A stretch of DNA of 64,000 nt, taken from positions 62,001 through 126,000 of the forward strand of contig NZ_RCZG01000001.1 of NCBI RefSeq assembly GCF_006439015.1, read 5' to 3'. Under the pieces are notes generated by a model that worked only from the letters and a program-made list of their open reading frames with translations, made no database searches and was not told where the DNA came from. Numbering within the stretch: position 1 is the stretch's first letter; each line of letters opens with the position of its first letter. The stretch is from Mycolicibacterium hodleri. GTDB lineage: Bacteria; Actinomycetota; Actinomycetes; Mycobacteriales; Mycobacteriaceae. This document shows positions 17,460 to 27,331 of the stretch, one piece after another. Made by a program: the position numbers and the translations under genes.

Positions 17460-18791
17460 TTAGGAGAAAGTGAGCTTGGCCGGCAGATGCTTGAGCCCGC
17501 CGACGAAATTGGTCTGGGTGTATTGACCGGGCCCGAGTAGCTCTATCGCTTCAATGCGCGGCAGCAACTCCTCAAGCATGATCTTCAGTTCCAGCTTCGA
17601 TAGGTGCTGCCCGATGCACATGTGCACCCCGTGTCCGAAGGCGATCTGCTTGTTCGGTTTCCGGTCGATGTCGAACTCATAAGGCCGGTCGAAGACGTCC
17701 TCGTCGCGGTTGCCCGACTGGAAGAGCAGCATCAGCCGGTCGCCCTTCTTGATGGTCTGCCCGCGCAAGGTGTAGTCCTGCTCCGCGCGGCGAGTGAAAT
17801 GTTTGACCGGTGCGACGATCCTCAAGGCCTCCAGGACGAGATTGGGAATCAACTTCGGGTCGGCCTTCACCCGCGCGAACACGTCTGGATGCTCGGACAG
17901 CAATTTCAGCGTTCCCGCCAGGGTCGCCGAGGTGGTGTCGTGTCCGGCGGTGGCGATTGCCATGTAGTAGCCGTAGGAGTAGGACTTGGGCAGGTACTCG
18001 CCGTCGGGCCCCTTCGCGGTGGCCACGATGGTGGCCAGGTCTTCACGGGGATTGGCGCGGCGGTCTTCGCACAGTCCGTCGAAGTAGGTGCAGAAGTCCT
18101 GGAAGGATGCTGCGAACTGCTGGGCCATCGCCTCTGGCGTGACCGCTTCGACGTCTTCGCGCTGATGTTCGGGATCGGCCGTGCCGAAGAACTCCTGGGT
18201 GAGCTTCATCATCTTTGCCTCGTCCTCGGCAGGCACGCCGAACAAGGTCATCATCACGTGCAACGGGAAGCCCAACGCCCAGTCGTCGAGAATGTCGATC
18301 TCACCGCGCTCGGACAACCCCTGGAGCTTGTCAGCCGAGGCCTTGGCGAGATCGGTGATCTGCTCGATCCACTTCTGTAGCTGCGTCGGACGAAACCATT
18401 CGTTGGTGATGAGCTTGATGTCGGTGTGCTCAGGAGGGTCCATGTACGGCAGCGCATCCATGATGCGCAGGTGACCGCCGATCAGTCCCTTCATGAATTC
18501 GTCTCCGGCTTGGTTCTGCAGGATCGGATTGTTGCCGCCGCGATCGTCCGGGCCGCCGCCGGCGCTGAAGATCGCCGGCTGGCTCTCCACTTCCTGCAAG
18601 TCGGCGTGCTTGCTGACGAGCCAGAGCGGATCGAAGCCCTCGACGCGCGCCTGAGCGAGAGGTGCGTTGTTGCGCACCCACTTGTAGGCCTCGTGCAGCG
18701 CATCGAGGTCGCCGTGTCCCTCGGGGAGCACGATCTGTCGGGCGATCTCGTCGGGAATGGTGGCTGTCCCGGTGTCCTCGACAGTTGTCAT
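17460..18791 (-). CDS. Cytochrome P450
   Basis: A 443-residue soluble bacterial P450. The I-helix oxygen-activating motif is AGHDTTSA, the K-helix pair is EALRI in place of the usual ExxR (E-A-L-R), and the heme-binding loop is [11 protein letters not shown] with Cys at about 392. The start is ATG 18791 after AGGAGGAAA; the same frame runs on to 19205 but has no ribosome site and low-complexity arginine-rich sequence. No ferredoxin gene is adjacent. Being first in the run with ALDH and Rieske genes suggests it hydroxylates the starting compound. Confidence 0.92.
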   Translation of the reverse strand: MTTVEDTGTATIPDEIARQIVLPEGHGDLDALHEAYKWVRNNAPLAQARVEGFDPLWLVSKHADLQEVESQPAIFSAGGGPDDRGGNNPILQNQAGDEFMKGLIGGHLRIMDALPYMDPPEHTDIKLITNEWFRPTQLQKWIEQITDLAKASADKLQGLSERGEIDILDDWALGFPLHVMMTLFGVPAEDEAKMMKLTQEFFGTADPEHQREDVEAVTPEAMAQQFAASFQDFCTYFDGLCEDRRANPREDLATIVATAKGPDGEYLPKSYSYGYYMAIATAGHDTTSATLAGTLKLLSEHPDVFARVKADPKLIPNLVLEALRIVAPVKHFTRRAEQDYTLRGQTIKKGDRLMLLFQSGNRDEDVFDRPYEFDIDRKPNKQIAFGHGVHMCIGQHLSKLELKIMLEELLPRIEAIELLGPGQYTQTNFVGGLKHLPAKLTFS

Positions 18792-19099
18792 CGGCGTTTC
18801 CTCCTGCGATGGTTTGATTTCCTTGGGCTGTTCCCCTGCAGCTGCGCTGCCGCGAACAGGTTCAACGGGTGACTCAAGTCTCACTCCGCCGCGCCCGGCG
18901 CGCGTCACCAGGAAGGGGGTACCTCGCTCTCGCGTTGGGGTGAGAAGTACCCCTACGAGCCACATCCGCACTTGGCGGGCGCGGAACGCATGGGAGGTCC
19001 GACGGGTCGAACGCGCCCGCGGCAGCACGAAGCCGGGCTCGATCCCGGTCGTGCGAGCGGCCGGATCGCTGTGGAGCAGCCACACGATGGCTGACGCCG
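18792..19099. other. Upstream region of the P450 operon
   Basis: About 300 bases between the P450 start and the stop of the wax ester synthase gene, both on the - strand. It carries the AGGAGG ribosome site near its left edge and presumably the operon promoter. No TGGTCNGACCA operator was found here. Confidence 0.45.
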
Positions 19100-20506
19100 T
19101 CAGCGCGCCAGGGCGAGGACTTCTTCGAAGCCGTCGGTGAGACAGGCCGCGAACAGCTGGGGGTCGGAGATTGCCTCGGGGTCGAAGTTGACGGCGATGC
19201 AGCATGTTCCGTCGTACGTCACCATGGTCACCATCGCACCGATACCAGGGCGCGGACCCATGGGATAGACCCGGGTGACCCTGGCGCCCGCGAGGTACAA
19301 CGGTCGTGCGATCGCTCCGAGGTTGGAGGCCTGGAGGTCGGAGGTACCGGTGAGCTCGCCTGCGATGAAGGTCAGTAGCGCCGACGGAAGGCGGCTAAGC
19401 GTCGGGGAGACGAGGTCGAGGAATCCCAACGCCGGCTCCATTCGTGCTTCGCCGATGAAGCGGTGAATGATGCCGATCCGCTTCGCGGGGTCGCTTTCGC
19501 CCACGGGTGCAACGAAACGCGCACCCGCGAATCTGTTGGCGCCCAACGGATCGGCGTCGGTGCGCATGCTCACGGGAATCGCCATCGGGAGGAGGTCGAT
19601 GCTCAGCGACAGCTTCTCGTGATATCGGCGAACGCCGCCGAGCAAACCCGCAAGGAACGCATCGTTGACCGAACCGCCCGCGGCACGCCCGGCCGCCTTG
19701 AGATCGTCGAACACGATGTCCAAGGTGCGAAGGCTGTAACCGGCGCCATCGCCGGCCAAAGCGGGAGAGTGGGGGGCCGGCGCGGGCGTCAGGACGCGCC
19801 GCAGCGACGCCGCGAACTTCGCCGCGTCGGTGGTGAATCCGACCGGATCCTGGAGAAGCTGGCCGGCGACGCCGGCAGCACCGCGCAGCACGTCTGCGGG
19901 CGCGTTGAGTACTTTGCCGGTCAACTCGTTGACGAGCAGCCGTGCGGGCGTCTGTTCAGGCCGTGGCGCGGGGTCAGGTGACTTCGTCGGTGCATCGGGG
20001 TGCCGACCGTGCCCGTGGGTCAGCTCGAGTAACTGCAACAGCCCGATTCCGTCGCTGAGGCAGTGGTGCGGTTTGAACAGGTAGGCCGCGCGGCCACCGG
20101 TCAGGCCGACCACCAGCAATGCCTCCCATGGGGGGCGCGTCGTATCGAGCGGCCGCACGCCGAATTGCGCTGCCAGAGCGTATAGTTCGGCGTCGGTTCC
20201 GTCACCGGGCAGCCGGACGCGCTGCAAATGGTAGTCCAGGTCGAAACGAGGGTCCGGCGACCATGCGGGCGCGATCAGCGGCAGGGGTGGCTCGACGATG
20301 CGCTCCCTGAGCCGCGGGACCTCACGGGTGACCCGGTCGTGCGCTGCGACGAGGCGCTCCCAGTCGGGTTCGGTGTCGAGCAGTTCGACGACGACCCCGG
20401 TGGAGCGAGTTCGATGGTCACCGTCGGCGCGCCACATCATTGCTTCCCACGCACTGAGGTTCTGACCGCCGCCCCATTGAAGGCGTGCGTCGTCGTTGTC
20501 AGCCAT
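19100..20506 (-). CDS. Wax ester synthase/diacylglycerol acyltransferase (WS/DGAT)
   Basis: A 468-residue acyltransferase of the WS/DGAT family, making triacylglycerol or wax esters from acyl-CoA at the membrane. The catalytic HHxxxDG motif is HHCLSDG at about residue 144. The downstream family blocks include [14 protein letters not shown] and [16 protein letters not shown], and a C-terminal [10 protein letters not shown] with SNLGAI. Full length. It overlaps the preceding alpha/beta hydrolase gene by 8 bases. Together with the PlsC/PlsB pair 2 kb away it makes a storage-lipid neighbourhood like the tgs/plsC/plsB2 block of M. tuberculosis. Confidence 0.92.
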   Translation of the reverse strand: MADNDDARLQWGGGQNLSAWEAMMWRADGDHRTRSTGVVVELLDTEPDWERLVAAHDRVTREVPRLRERIVEPPLPLIAPAWSPDPRFDLDYHLQRVRLPGDGTDAELYALAAQFGVRPLDTTRPPWEALLVVGLTGGRAAYLFKPHHCLSDGIGLLQLLELTHGHGRHPDAPTKSPDPAPRPEQTPARLLVNELTGKVLNAPADVLRGAAGVAGQLLQDPVGFTTDAAKFAASLRRVLTPAPAPHSPALAGDGAGYSLRTLDIVFDDLKAAGRAAGGSVNDAFLAGLLGGVRRYHEKLSLSIDLLPMAIPVSMRTDADPLGANRFAGARFVAPVGESDPAKRIGIIHRFIGEARMEPALGFLDLVSPTLSRLPSALLTFIAGELTGTSDLQASNLGAIARPLYLAGARVTRVYPMGPRPGIGAMVTMVTYDGTCCIAVNFDPEAISDPQLFAACLTDGFEEVLALAR

Positions 20507-21458
20507 CTGATCCCGTCTGTTCAGCGTGCAGGTTGTCTTCCACGATGGAGGTCACGTCAAGGATGAGTCGGGCGACGCGCGCCGGGTCGTCGGTCATCGG
20601 GACGTGTCCAAAGCCGGCGACGCGGACGAGTTCGGCGCCGGGGAGGCGGCGCAACATTGGCTCGCCGAATCCGGCGTATGGCAGCACGCGATCCTCATTG
20701 CCCCACACCAGCCGCACGGGGTAGTCGCGGTCAGCAGGAAGCGGCTCGACCTGGCCGCGGATGATCTCGCGTAACAATGGCGCGACGACGGGCGACATGG
20801 CGCTGGCGCGGATGGAGGCCGCCAAGATGTCGGCGGGAAAGCGACTGGGATAGGCGACCTGAGGAGCTACCATCAGCCAGCGCAGCGCTGCATTGGTTGA
20901 CAGCAGGTCAGCTCTGGCGGAGTAGCGGGACAGTGCACCCACGCTGAATCCAATTGCTGCGGAGCGCATCTCGATGCTCCGCTGTGATCGCCACGCCCCC
21001 GCCGGACTGAAGAGCACCAACGACAGAGCTCGGCCGCGCCGTGCGAGCTCAATGCCCAGCCATCCGCCCAGCGAGTTGCCCGCGATATGCAACCGATCAA
21101 TGCCCAGCTCGTCGAGCTGGGCTTCGATGGAGTCGGCCAGGGCGTTGATGGACGGTGGGTGCAGGGGATCGAGCGCCGCGGCTCCACCGTGCCCCGCCAG
21201 CGTGGGGACGATGACGTCGTGGTGCTCGTCGAGGTATGGCAGCACCGGCGACCAGGCCCGCCAGATGGAGCCGACGCCATGAAGCAACAGGAGCGGGGAT
21301 CCGTTCCCGCCGCGGTGATGTGACGTCAGTTCCAGTGCTGCGGAGACCGTCCGATTGTCGGTGAGCCGGTTCTTCGTCACTCGCACGGCGATGACGGTCC
21401 CGGCCACGATGGCGACACCGGGGACGGCCAGGTACCACAGGCGCGAATGGATGGTCAT
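20499..21458 (-). CDS. Membrane-anchored alpha/beta hydrolase
   Basis: A 319-residue alpha/beta hydrolase. Residues about 8-28 (AVPGVAIVAGTVIAV) form one N-terminal membrane segment, so the enzyme is probably anchored. Motifs are LLLLHGVGSIW (oxyanion region), the nucleophile elbow GNSLGG, the acid region WGNEDRVLP and the histidine in GFGHVPM. The gene overlaps the WS/DGAT gene by 8 bases and follows the alcohol dehydrogenase, suggesting a lipase/esterase or lipid-handling role. The substrate is unknown. Confidence 0.85.
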   Translation of the reverse strand: MTIHSRLWYLAVPGVAIVAGTVIAVRVTKNRLTDNRTVSAALELTSHHRGGNGSPLLLLHGVGSIWRAWSPVLPYLDEHHDVIVPTLAGHGGAAALDPLHPPSINALADSIEAQLDELGIDRLHIAGNSLGGWLGIELARRGRALSLVLFSPAGAWRSQRSIEMRSAAIGFSVGALSRYSARADLLSTNAALRWLMVAPQVAYPSRFPADILAASIRASAMSPVVAPLLREIIRGQVEPLPADRDYPVRLVWGNEDRVLPYAGFGEPMLRRLPGAELVRVAGFGHVPMTDDPARVARLILDVTSIVEDNLHAEQTGSDG

Positions 21459-21477
21459 GAGGGTGTCGTCTCCGTCG

Positions 21478-22578
21478 TCAGGGCGTCAACACGACCTTGA
21501 CGGCTTCGCCATGATGCAGGGCGGCCACCGCGTCGTTGATCTTCGCCAGGGGCATCGTGGTGATCAGTCGGTCGAATGGGAACTTGCCCTCCTCGTGCAG
21601 GGCAAGCAGCTCGGGGATGAAGAGTTTCGGGTCCGAATCGCCTTCTACGATGCCGCGGATGGTCAGGCCCAGCAGAGGTGGCTGGAAGAGTCCGACGTCG
21701 AACCTGGCGGTGGGATCCGCGGGTACGGCGAGCAGGCCCAGCGCTCCGCGGACGCCCAGCGACTCCAACAGTTGCTCAACGACTCGTGTGAGCGCGGTGG
21801 TGTCCAGGGCGTAGTCGACCCCGGCGGGGGCGATCTCGCGAATCTGCTCGGTGAGGGATCCCGCAGCGGGGTCGATGACGTAGGTGGCACCCAGTTCGGT
21901 GGCCAGGGTCCGGCGTGCCGCGTGCGGTTCGACCACGATCGTGGCCTTGGCCTCTCGCACCACCGCGGCCAACAACGCCGACAGACCAACTGAGCCACCA
22001 CCGGCGATCACCACCGTGGATCCCGGCTCCACGTCAAGTGAATTCATGATCGCACCCGCACCGGTCTGAACGCCGCATCCGAGTGGGCCCACGAGTTCGA
22101 GCGGGGCGCTATCCGGGAGTTTGACGACGTTGCGCTCGTGGGCCAGCGCGTGCGTCGCGAGCGACGACTGGCCGAAGAAGTTGGCTCCCAGCGCATTGCC
22201 GCCGCGACTGATCCCCGACGATCCGTCGGTGCGAGCGCCACCGAAGTTGGACTCCAGGAATTTGTAACAGTAGGCGGGTTCACCGCGCGTGCAGCGTGGG
22301 CATTCGGCGCAACTGAAGAAGCTGATGGCCACCCGATCGCCGACGCCCAGGGAGTCGACACGGGTGCCAACCGCAACCACGGTCCCGCTTCCCTCGTGGC
22401 CGAGGATGCCAGGCAACGGAAAGGGAAGATGACCCTCTTTGACGGCGATGTCGGTGTGGCACAGGCCTACTCCCGCAATCTGAACCAGCACTTCGTCGGG
22501 TGCGGGATCCTGCAATTCGACGTCGGCGATCACGAATGGTCCGCCGACTTCTTCGATCACTGCCGCTGAGATCTGCAC
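21478..22578 (-). CDS. Zinc-dependent alcohol dehydrogenase (aryl-alcohol type)
   Basis: A 366-residue medium-chain dehydrogenase. The catalytic zinc site is GLCHTD with LGHEGSG; the structural zinc cysteines are CAECPRCTRGEPAYC. The Rossmann loop is IAGGGSVGL. The start is GTG 22578, giving VQISAAVIEE, which fits the family N-terminus; GAAGGG lies upstream, while the longer frame to 22698 lacks support. It resembles mycobacterial NAD(P)-dependent aryl or long-chain alcohol dehydrogenases. It heads the - strand run with the hydrolase and WS/DGAT and is divergent from plsC. Confidence 0.9.
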   Translation of the reverse strand: MQISAAVIEEVGGPFVIADVELQDPAPDEVLVQIAGVGLCHTDIAVKEGHLPFPLPGILGHEGSGTVVAVGTRVDSLGVGDRVAISFFSCAECPRCTRGEPAYCYKFLESNFGGARTDGSSGISRGGNALGANFFGQSSLATHALAHERNVVKLPDSAPLELVGPLGCGVQTGAGAIMNSLDVEPGSTVVIAGGGSVGLSALLAAVVREAKATIVVEPHAARRTLATELGATYVIDPAAGSLTEQIREIAPAGVDYALDTTALTRVVEQLLESLGVRGALGLLAVPADPTARFDVGLFQPPLLGLTIRGIVEGDSDPKLFIPELLALHEEGKFPFDRLITTMPLAKINDAVAALHHGEAVKVVLTP

Positions 22579-22821
22579 GCGCTGACCCTTCTCCGAATGG
22601 CGGCATACGGACCCGACGAGTGGGAAGTGTCGCAGGAGCTGCAACGGTGCCGCTATCAAGCGAGTGTTGCCGACGGAGGTGGGACCTGGCGTCACCACAT
22701 CGAGCGGTTCTTGGTCCCGCGGGAGAGGTATCTCGTCCGCATTTCATTGGCGCAGCGAACGGAGCCTGCCATTTTTGTAGCGGCGTCGCACATCGATCAC
22801 GGCGGGGAAGAGGCGAACGAG

Positions 22822-24336
22822 ATGGCGAACAACGCGACCGCGCCACGGTTGGTTGGCGTAGACGAACTCGTCGAGCGCATCAAGTCCGGCCCCACTGGTC
22901 CGAAGATAGCCGCCTTCTTTGACTTCGACGGCACGCTCATCCAGGGGTACTCGGCGAGCGCGCTCTTGGAGCACCGGGCCCGCAACTTCGAGCTAGGACC
23001 CGACGAGTTCGTGCGGACGGTGCGGGCCGCGTTGGGGGGCCCCCTCGACGAGGACGGATTCAGCGAGCTACTGCAGCACGGGATCCGTGCATGGACCGGG
23101 CGAACCGAGGACGATCTGGCCGAACTCGGTGAGCAACTATTCACTCAGGAGATCGCGGGAGCGTTGTTTCAGGGCACATGGCGATTGGTGCGTGCGCACC
23201 AAAACATGGGACATACCGTCGTGATCGCGTCATCTGCCACCCGCATGCAGATCGCACCGATGGCCCGCGAACTCGGCATCGAACATGTGTTGTGCACCGA
23301 GCTACAGGCCGCAGACGGTGTGCTGACGGGTGACATCGCTGGTCGTCCGCCATGGGGCCCGGGCAAGCTCGCTGCTGTCGTCGAATTCGCCCGCGGTCAA
23401 CGCATCTCGCTCAAGAGATGCCATGGCTACGCCAACGGTGACGAGGATGTTCCCTTCCTCGACGGGGTTGGAGTCCCGCATGCGGTCAACCCGTCGCCGG
23501 CCTTACGCCGTCACGCGGAGGAGCGTGGGTGGCCAATCGTCTCGTTGCCCACGAAGCGTGGCAGATTCCACCCGCTGGCCGTCGTCCGAACGGCCGCGTT
23601 GATCGGGGGGTTCGCTGCCTCGGTGGGCGTCGGCACGGTCGTCGGTGTGTTGACCAACGACAGCCGCGGCGGCGTCGACGTCACGACCTCGATGTTCGGA
23701 CGACTGGCCGGGCAACTGGGCAACATCGAATTCGACATCGTCGGAGAGCACCACGCTGCGCGCCGCCCCGCGGTGTTCTTCATCAATCACCAAAGCACCC
23801 TGGTCGATGCGTTGGTGACCTCGCGGGTGGTGCAGCGCGGGTTCACGGTCGTCGCCAAGGCCGAACTCAAGCAGATCCCGGTGCTCGGACCACTGTTGGA
23901 CTTGGCCGACGTCGCGTTCCTGGATCGCACTGATACCGCCAAGGCCGTGTCGGCGCTCCAACCAGCGATCGACAAGTTGCGCGCTGGAGTGTCGATCGCC
24001 ATGTCGCCGGAGGGCACTCGGTCCTTGAGCCCCCGCATCGGAAGTTTCAAGAAGGGCGGGTTCCACCTCGCGCGCGACGCGGGCGTGCCGATAGTGCCGA
24101 TCGTCATTCGCAATGCCGGCGAAATCATGTGGCGCAATGCAAAGGTGGTGCAAGAGGGCACCATTCAGGTGGTCGTCCACGAGCCGCTGCAGACGACGGA
24201 CTGGACGAAGGCCGATCTCGACGAGTGGGTGCCGCGGATGCGCCAACTCTACGTGGACACCCTCGACGATTGGCCCGGTACCGCGGCTGGCGAACGCTGG
24301 TCGCAGTCGCTACATCGGCCCAAGGCGATCGGATGA
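22822..24336 (+). CDS. plsC: Bifunctional HAD-IB hydrolase / 1-acylglycerol-3-phosphate acyltransferase
   Basis: A 504-residue fusion. Residues about 25-250 form a HAD-IB phosphatase domain with FFDFDGTL (Asp34/Asp36) and ANGDEDVPFLD. A hydrophobic stretch follows near 265-285 (LIGGFAASVGVGTVVGVL). Residues about 310-480 are a PlsC acyltransferase with NHQSTLVD (the HX4D motif) and SPEGTRS. This matches the M. tuberculosis Rv2483c type. Start at ATG 22822; the upstream open frame covers the divergent promoter. It makes phosphatidic acid and may dephosphorylate it. Its stop overlaps the plsB-like start (ATGA). Confidence 0.88.
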   Translation: MANNATAPRLVGVDELVERIKSGPTGPKIAAFFDFDGTLIQGYSASALLEHRARNFELGPDEFVRTVRAALGGPLDEDGFSELLQHGIRAWTGRTEDDLAELGEQLFTQEIAGALFQGTWRLVRAHQNMGHTVVIASSATRMQIAPMARELGIEHVLCTELQAADGVLTGDIAGRPPWGPGKLAAVVEFARGQRISLKRCHGYANGDEDVPFLDGVGVPHAVNPSPALRRHAEERGWPIVSLPTKRGRFHPLAVVRTAALIGGFAASVGVGTVVGVLTNDSRGGVDVTTSMFGRLAGQLGNIEFDIVGEHHAARRPAVFFINHQSTLVDALVTSRVVQRGFTVVAKAELKQIPVLGPLLDLADVAFLDRTDTAKAVSALQPAIDKLRAGVSIAMSPEGTRSLSPRIGSFKKGGFHLARDAGVPIVPIVIRNAGEIMWRNAKVVQEGTIQVVVHEPLQTTDWTKADLDEWVPRMRQLYVDTLDDWPGTAAGERWSQSLHRPKAIG

Positions 24337-26171
24337 GGCTGCGTTGGGCGGCGCTGCGACCGCGCCGAGACGGACCACCGGAGGCCGCGGTAATGATCGA
24401 CTCCCAGGAATTTCGGGATGCCACCGCCCAATTGGCGGTTCAACTGAACCGGGATGTCGATGACGTGCGTACGGAGGCCGCCGTCTACATCCGCGAGATG
24501 GCGGCTACCCACGTGCCGATCGTGGTCTGGGCGTGGCATGGGCTGGCGGCCTGGTTGGTTCGCGGCTTCCAAGTGGTAACCGACGCCGACCAGATGTCGG
24601 CCCTACGGGCCCTCGACCGTGACCACACACTGGTCTTCCTGATCTCGCACCGCTCCTATCTCGACCAGTTCTCCTTTCCGCCGAGACTGATCAAGGAAGG
24701 CATTTCTCCCACCTTCGGGTTGGCCGGCGCCAATCTCAACTTCTTTCCGATGGGAACACTGGCGCGGCGTAACGGCTTCATTCCGGTGCGGCGCGCGACG
24801 GGGGACATCCCCGTGTACCGATTTGCACTGCGAGCGGTGGTGGGGCGCATGGTGACCGGTGGACACAACATGGTGTGGTCGATCGAGGGGGGCCGTACGC
24901 GCACCGGCAAGCTCCGCGCGCCGCGGTACGGGCTATTGCGCTACGTCACGGACGCGGTCGAATCGGTCGAGGGCGAGAAGACGGTGATCGTGCCGGTGTC
25001 GATTCTGTTCGACCAGTTGCCGTTACACGAAGTGAAGCTGATGGCATCGGAGTCGCGGGGTCTGCCGAAACGGCCCGAGAACATCCGCTGGCTGGTCAGT
25101 TATGCACGTGGTTTGCGGCATCGGCTCGGCTGCATCTACATCAACTTCGGGGAGCCGGTGCCGCTCTACGAGCGGCTGGCGGTGGCGCGCGCGGCTGGGC
25201 TCAATGACAAGCAGGTTCTCGAACGCGTCGCACTGGACGTATGCCACCGCATCAACCGCATTACGCCGGTGACGGCGACGGCTGCGGTCTGCGTGGCGAT
25301 GCTGGGAGCCGATCGAGCCCTGACCTTGGATGAAGTCTGTGCCACCGCTGCTCCGTTGGCGCGGTATCTGGACGCACGTGGGTGGCCGATCGCCGGCGGA
25401 GCCGACCTCACCGACCGCGCTACGGTGTCGCGCACGTTGCAGGATCTGGTTACATCCGGGGTGTTGACGGGCTATTCGGGTGGCCCGGAGACGGTGTGGG
25501 GGATCGGCAACGAACAGCACCTCATCGCCGCGGTGTATCGCAACAGCGCGATCCACGTGCTGGTAGTGCGGGCCATCGCCGAGCTTGCCGTGCTGGCGTT
25601 GGTACAGACGCCGGGGTCGAACAACAAAACCGCGTGGGAGAAGGCGCTCGAACTGCGTGAGCTACTCAAGTTCGAGTTCTTCTTCGCTGGCAGAGAGGAA
25701 TTCGCCGACGAGCTGTGGCAGGAATTCGCAATCATGACTGGCAAAGGTCACGACCGCGACGCTCCGTTGGACCGCGAAGATGCCGCTCGCTGTCTACACG
25801 GAAGCGATCTGCTACTCGCTCAGCTCGTGCTGCGGCCGTTCGTCGATGCGTACCGGGTGGTGGCCGAGGAGTTGGTCACGCTGGCCCCAGGCCGCGAGGT
25901 CGATGAGCGTCTGCTCCTGAAACAGAGCCTGCGGCTTGGCCAACAATGGGCGCTGCAGCACCGGGTGACCGAGGAGTCGGTGTCGGGGGAAATGTTCAGT
26001 ACCGCAATGAAACTCGCGCGTCACCGCGGGCTTGTCGACGCCGACATCGCGGCGACCGAGCTCGCCGAACGCCGTGGCCGCTTCGTCGAGGAACTCGACG
26101 CATTGCAGCGATCGATCATTGATCTGGTCGCGATGGGCAATCCTCACGACTTGGCGGGGTCGGCGAGTTGA
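24333..26171 (+). CDS. plsB: Glycerol-3-phosphate acyltransferase (PlsB-like)
   Basis: About 612 residues from ATG 24333, which overlaps the plsC stop; an alternative ATG at 24393 gives MIDSQEF. The acyltransferase block is SHRSYLDQ (HX4D), then GFIPVRR, IEGGRTRTGKL and VPVSILFD, the motif series of PlsB. It is shorter than M. tuberculosis PlsB2 but collinear with it. With the HAD-PlsC upstream it would supply lysophosphatidate and phosphatidate for membrane lipid and triacylglycerol synthesis. The C-terminal region is the PlsB-specific extension and seems intact. Confidence 0.88.
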   Translation: MRLRWAALRPRRDGPPEAAVMIDSQEFRDATAQLAVQLNRDVDDVRTEAAVYIREMAATHVPIVVWAWHGLAAWLVRGFQVVTDADQMSALRALDRDHTLVFLISHRSYLDQFSFPPRLIKEGISPTFGLAGANLNFFPMGTLARRNGFIPVRRATGDIPVYRFALRAVVGRMVTGGHNMVWSIEGGRTRTGKLRAPRYGLLRYVTDAVESVEGEKTVIVPVSILFDQLPLHEVKLMASESRGLPKRPENIRWLVSYARGLRHRLGCIYINFGEPVPLYERLAVARAAGLNDKQVLERVALDVCHRINRITPVTATAAVCVAMLGADRALTLDEVCATAAPLARYLDARGWPIAGGADLTDRATVSRTLQDLVTSGVLTGYSGGPETVWGIGNEQHLIAAVYRNSAIHVLVVRAIAELAVLALVQTPGSNNKTAWEKALELRELLKFEFFFAGREEFADELWQEFAIMTGKGHDRDAPLDREDAARCLHGSDLLLAQLVLRPFVDAYRVVAEELVTLAPGREVDERLLLKQSLRLGQQWALQHRVTEESVSGEMFSTAMKLARHRGLVDADIAATELAERRGRFVEELDALQRSIIDLVAMGNPHDLAGSAS

Positions 26172-26190
26172 CGTGGATCCCATCTTTGGT

Positions 26191-26209
26191 ATTATGGTCA
26201 GACCATAAT
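26191..26209. promoter_or_regulatory. GntR/FadR-type operator before the badI-like operon
   Basis: ATTATGGTCAGACCATAAT, a perfect 19-bp palindrome centred on 26200, 47 bases before the start of the badI-like gene. This is the best copy of a palindrome repeated in the window. Its TGGTCNGACCA core fits the TNGTNNNACNA operator pattern of FadR-subfamily GntR regulators, one of which is encoded 1.6 kb downstream. Confidence 0.75.
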
Positions 26210-26255
26210 CCGGGACACCGGACAAGCCTGGCCTTCAACGACGAGAGGCATTCCG

Positions 26256-27050
26256 ATGACCGAATTCACAGATATTACCTACGAGGTCGACAACGGCTTG
26301 GCGTGGATCACCATCAACAGGCCCGAGCGGTACAACGCATTTCGAGCCCGCACCCTCGACGAACTGATCCGCGCCTTCAAGACTGCCTGGGGTAGCCCCG
26401 ACGTCGGCGTGATCTGCCTGACTGGTGCTGGGGAGAAGGCCTTTTGCACCGGCGGCGATCAGAAGCAACGCGCCGAGACCGGCGACTACGGGCCCTCGGA
26501 GACTGGGCTTTTCGAGGTCGATTCGCTGCACCGCGTGATCCGCGACGTACCCAAGCCCGTCATCGCCGCGGTCAACGGTTTCGCCATCGGGGGCGGCCAC
26601 GTCCTGCACGTGCTTTGTGACCTCACGATCGCTGCCGACACCGCGGTATTCGGCCAGAACGGGCCCCGAGTGGGTTCCTTCGATGCGGGATTCGGCACTG
26701 GTTACCTGGCCCGGGTGGTCGGGGAGAAGCGTGCGCGTGAGATCTGGTTCCTATGCCGGCGTTACTCCGCGGAACAAGCCGAGAAGTGGGGACTCGTCAA
26801 CAAGGTGGTGCCCGGCGACGCGCTGAAAGCCGAGGTGCGCGCCTGGGCTGACGAGATCCTGCAGCTCTCGCCGACGTCGCTGAAGGTCCTCAAGCAGTCC
26901 TTCAACACCGACACCGAGCAATTCGCGTCGCTGGGGCAGATGGCGTACACCAGCTTGAAATTGTTCGGCGACACCGATGAGGCGGTTGAGGGCATCACCG
27001 CGTTCAACGAGAAGCGTGCCCCCGACTTCGCGCCCTACCGCGGACAATGA
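26256..27050 (+). CDS. badI: 2-ketocyclohexanecarboxyl-CoA hydrolase (BadI-like crotonase)
   Basis: A 264-residue crotonase most like BadI of Rhodopseudomonas and MenB. The signature FCTGGDQK near residues 63-70, GYAIGGG-type FAIGGGHV, and the active-site segment GSFDAGFGTGYLARVVGEK are those of ring-opening or ring-closing (Dieckmann-type) crotonases rather than ordinary hydratases. BadI hydrolytically opens 2-ketocyclohexanecarboxyl-CoA to pimeloyl-CoA. It is first in a + operon controlled by the palindrome at 26191-26209 and overlaps the next small gene (ATGA). The BadI assignment is by motif comparison from memory. Confidence 0.8.
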   Translation: MTEFTDITYEVDNGLAWITINRPERYNAFRARTLDELIRAFKTAWGSPDVGVICLTGAGEKAFCTGGDQKQRAETGDYGPSETGLFEVDSLHRVIRDVPKPVIAAVNGFAIGGGHVLHVLCDLTIAADTAVFGQNGPRVGSFDAGFGTGYLARVVGEKRAREIWFLCRRYSAEQAEKWGLVNKVVPGDALKAEVRAWADEILQLSPTSLKVLKQSFNTDTEQFASLGQMAYTSLKLFGDTDEAVEGITAFNEKRAPDFAPYRGQ

Positions 27051-27331
27051 ACCGGGGTCACGTAATGTCCATAGGCGGGCCAGGGGTCCGAGACTACGAG
27101 GATGGTGGGCTTCCACCGGCGGCATGGGTCACCGCGTGGCTGAATGCTTACCTGGGTCTATCGCTGGCGCTGGCGGGCTACGTGTTGGACCAATGGGCAA
27201 TGGTGGCCGCCGGTTTGATGTTGGTAGGACCGGGCTGTTTCCTGATCAGGGCCGCCTTCGGGCGCGCGTCACGCGCGCAGGTGAGCATCGAATCAAGGGG
27301 TGAGTCGCCGTGCGAGTTCTCGCGTCCATAG
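27047..27331 (+). CDS. Small two-helix membrane protein
   Basis: 94 residues, or 88 from a second ATG at 27065. Two hydrophobic helices (LNAYLGLSLALAGYVL and WAMVAAGLMLVGPGCFL) are separated by a short turn, with a basic tail. ATG overlaps the badI stop, and the 3' end overlaps the MaoC start by 22 bases, so it is probably translated as part of the operon. No family recognised. A membrane partner or substrate-entry role is only a guess. Confidence 0.55.
   Translation: MNRGHVMSIGGPGVRDYEDGGLPPAAWVTAWLNAYLGLSLALAGYVLDQWAMVAAGLMLVGPGCFLIRAAFGRASRAQVSIESRGESPCEFSRP

Noticed and set aside
18792..19205. N-terminal extension of the P450 frame
   Set aside because: ATG 18791 has a strong AGGAGG site and matches normal P450 length; the extension is non-homologous and overlaps the WS/DGAT end.
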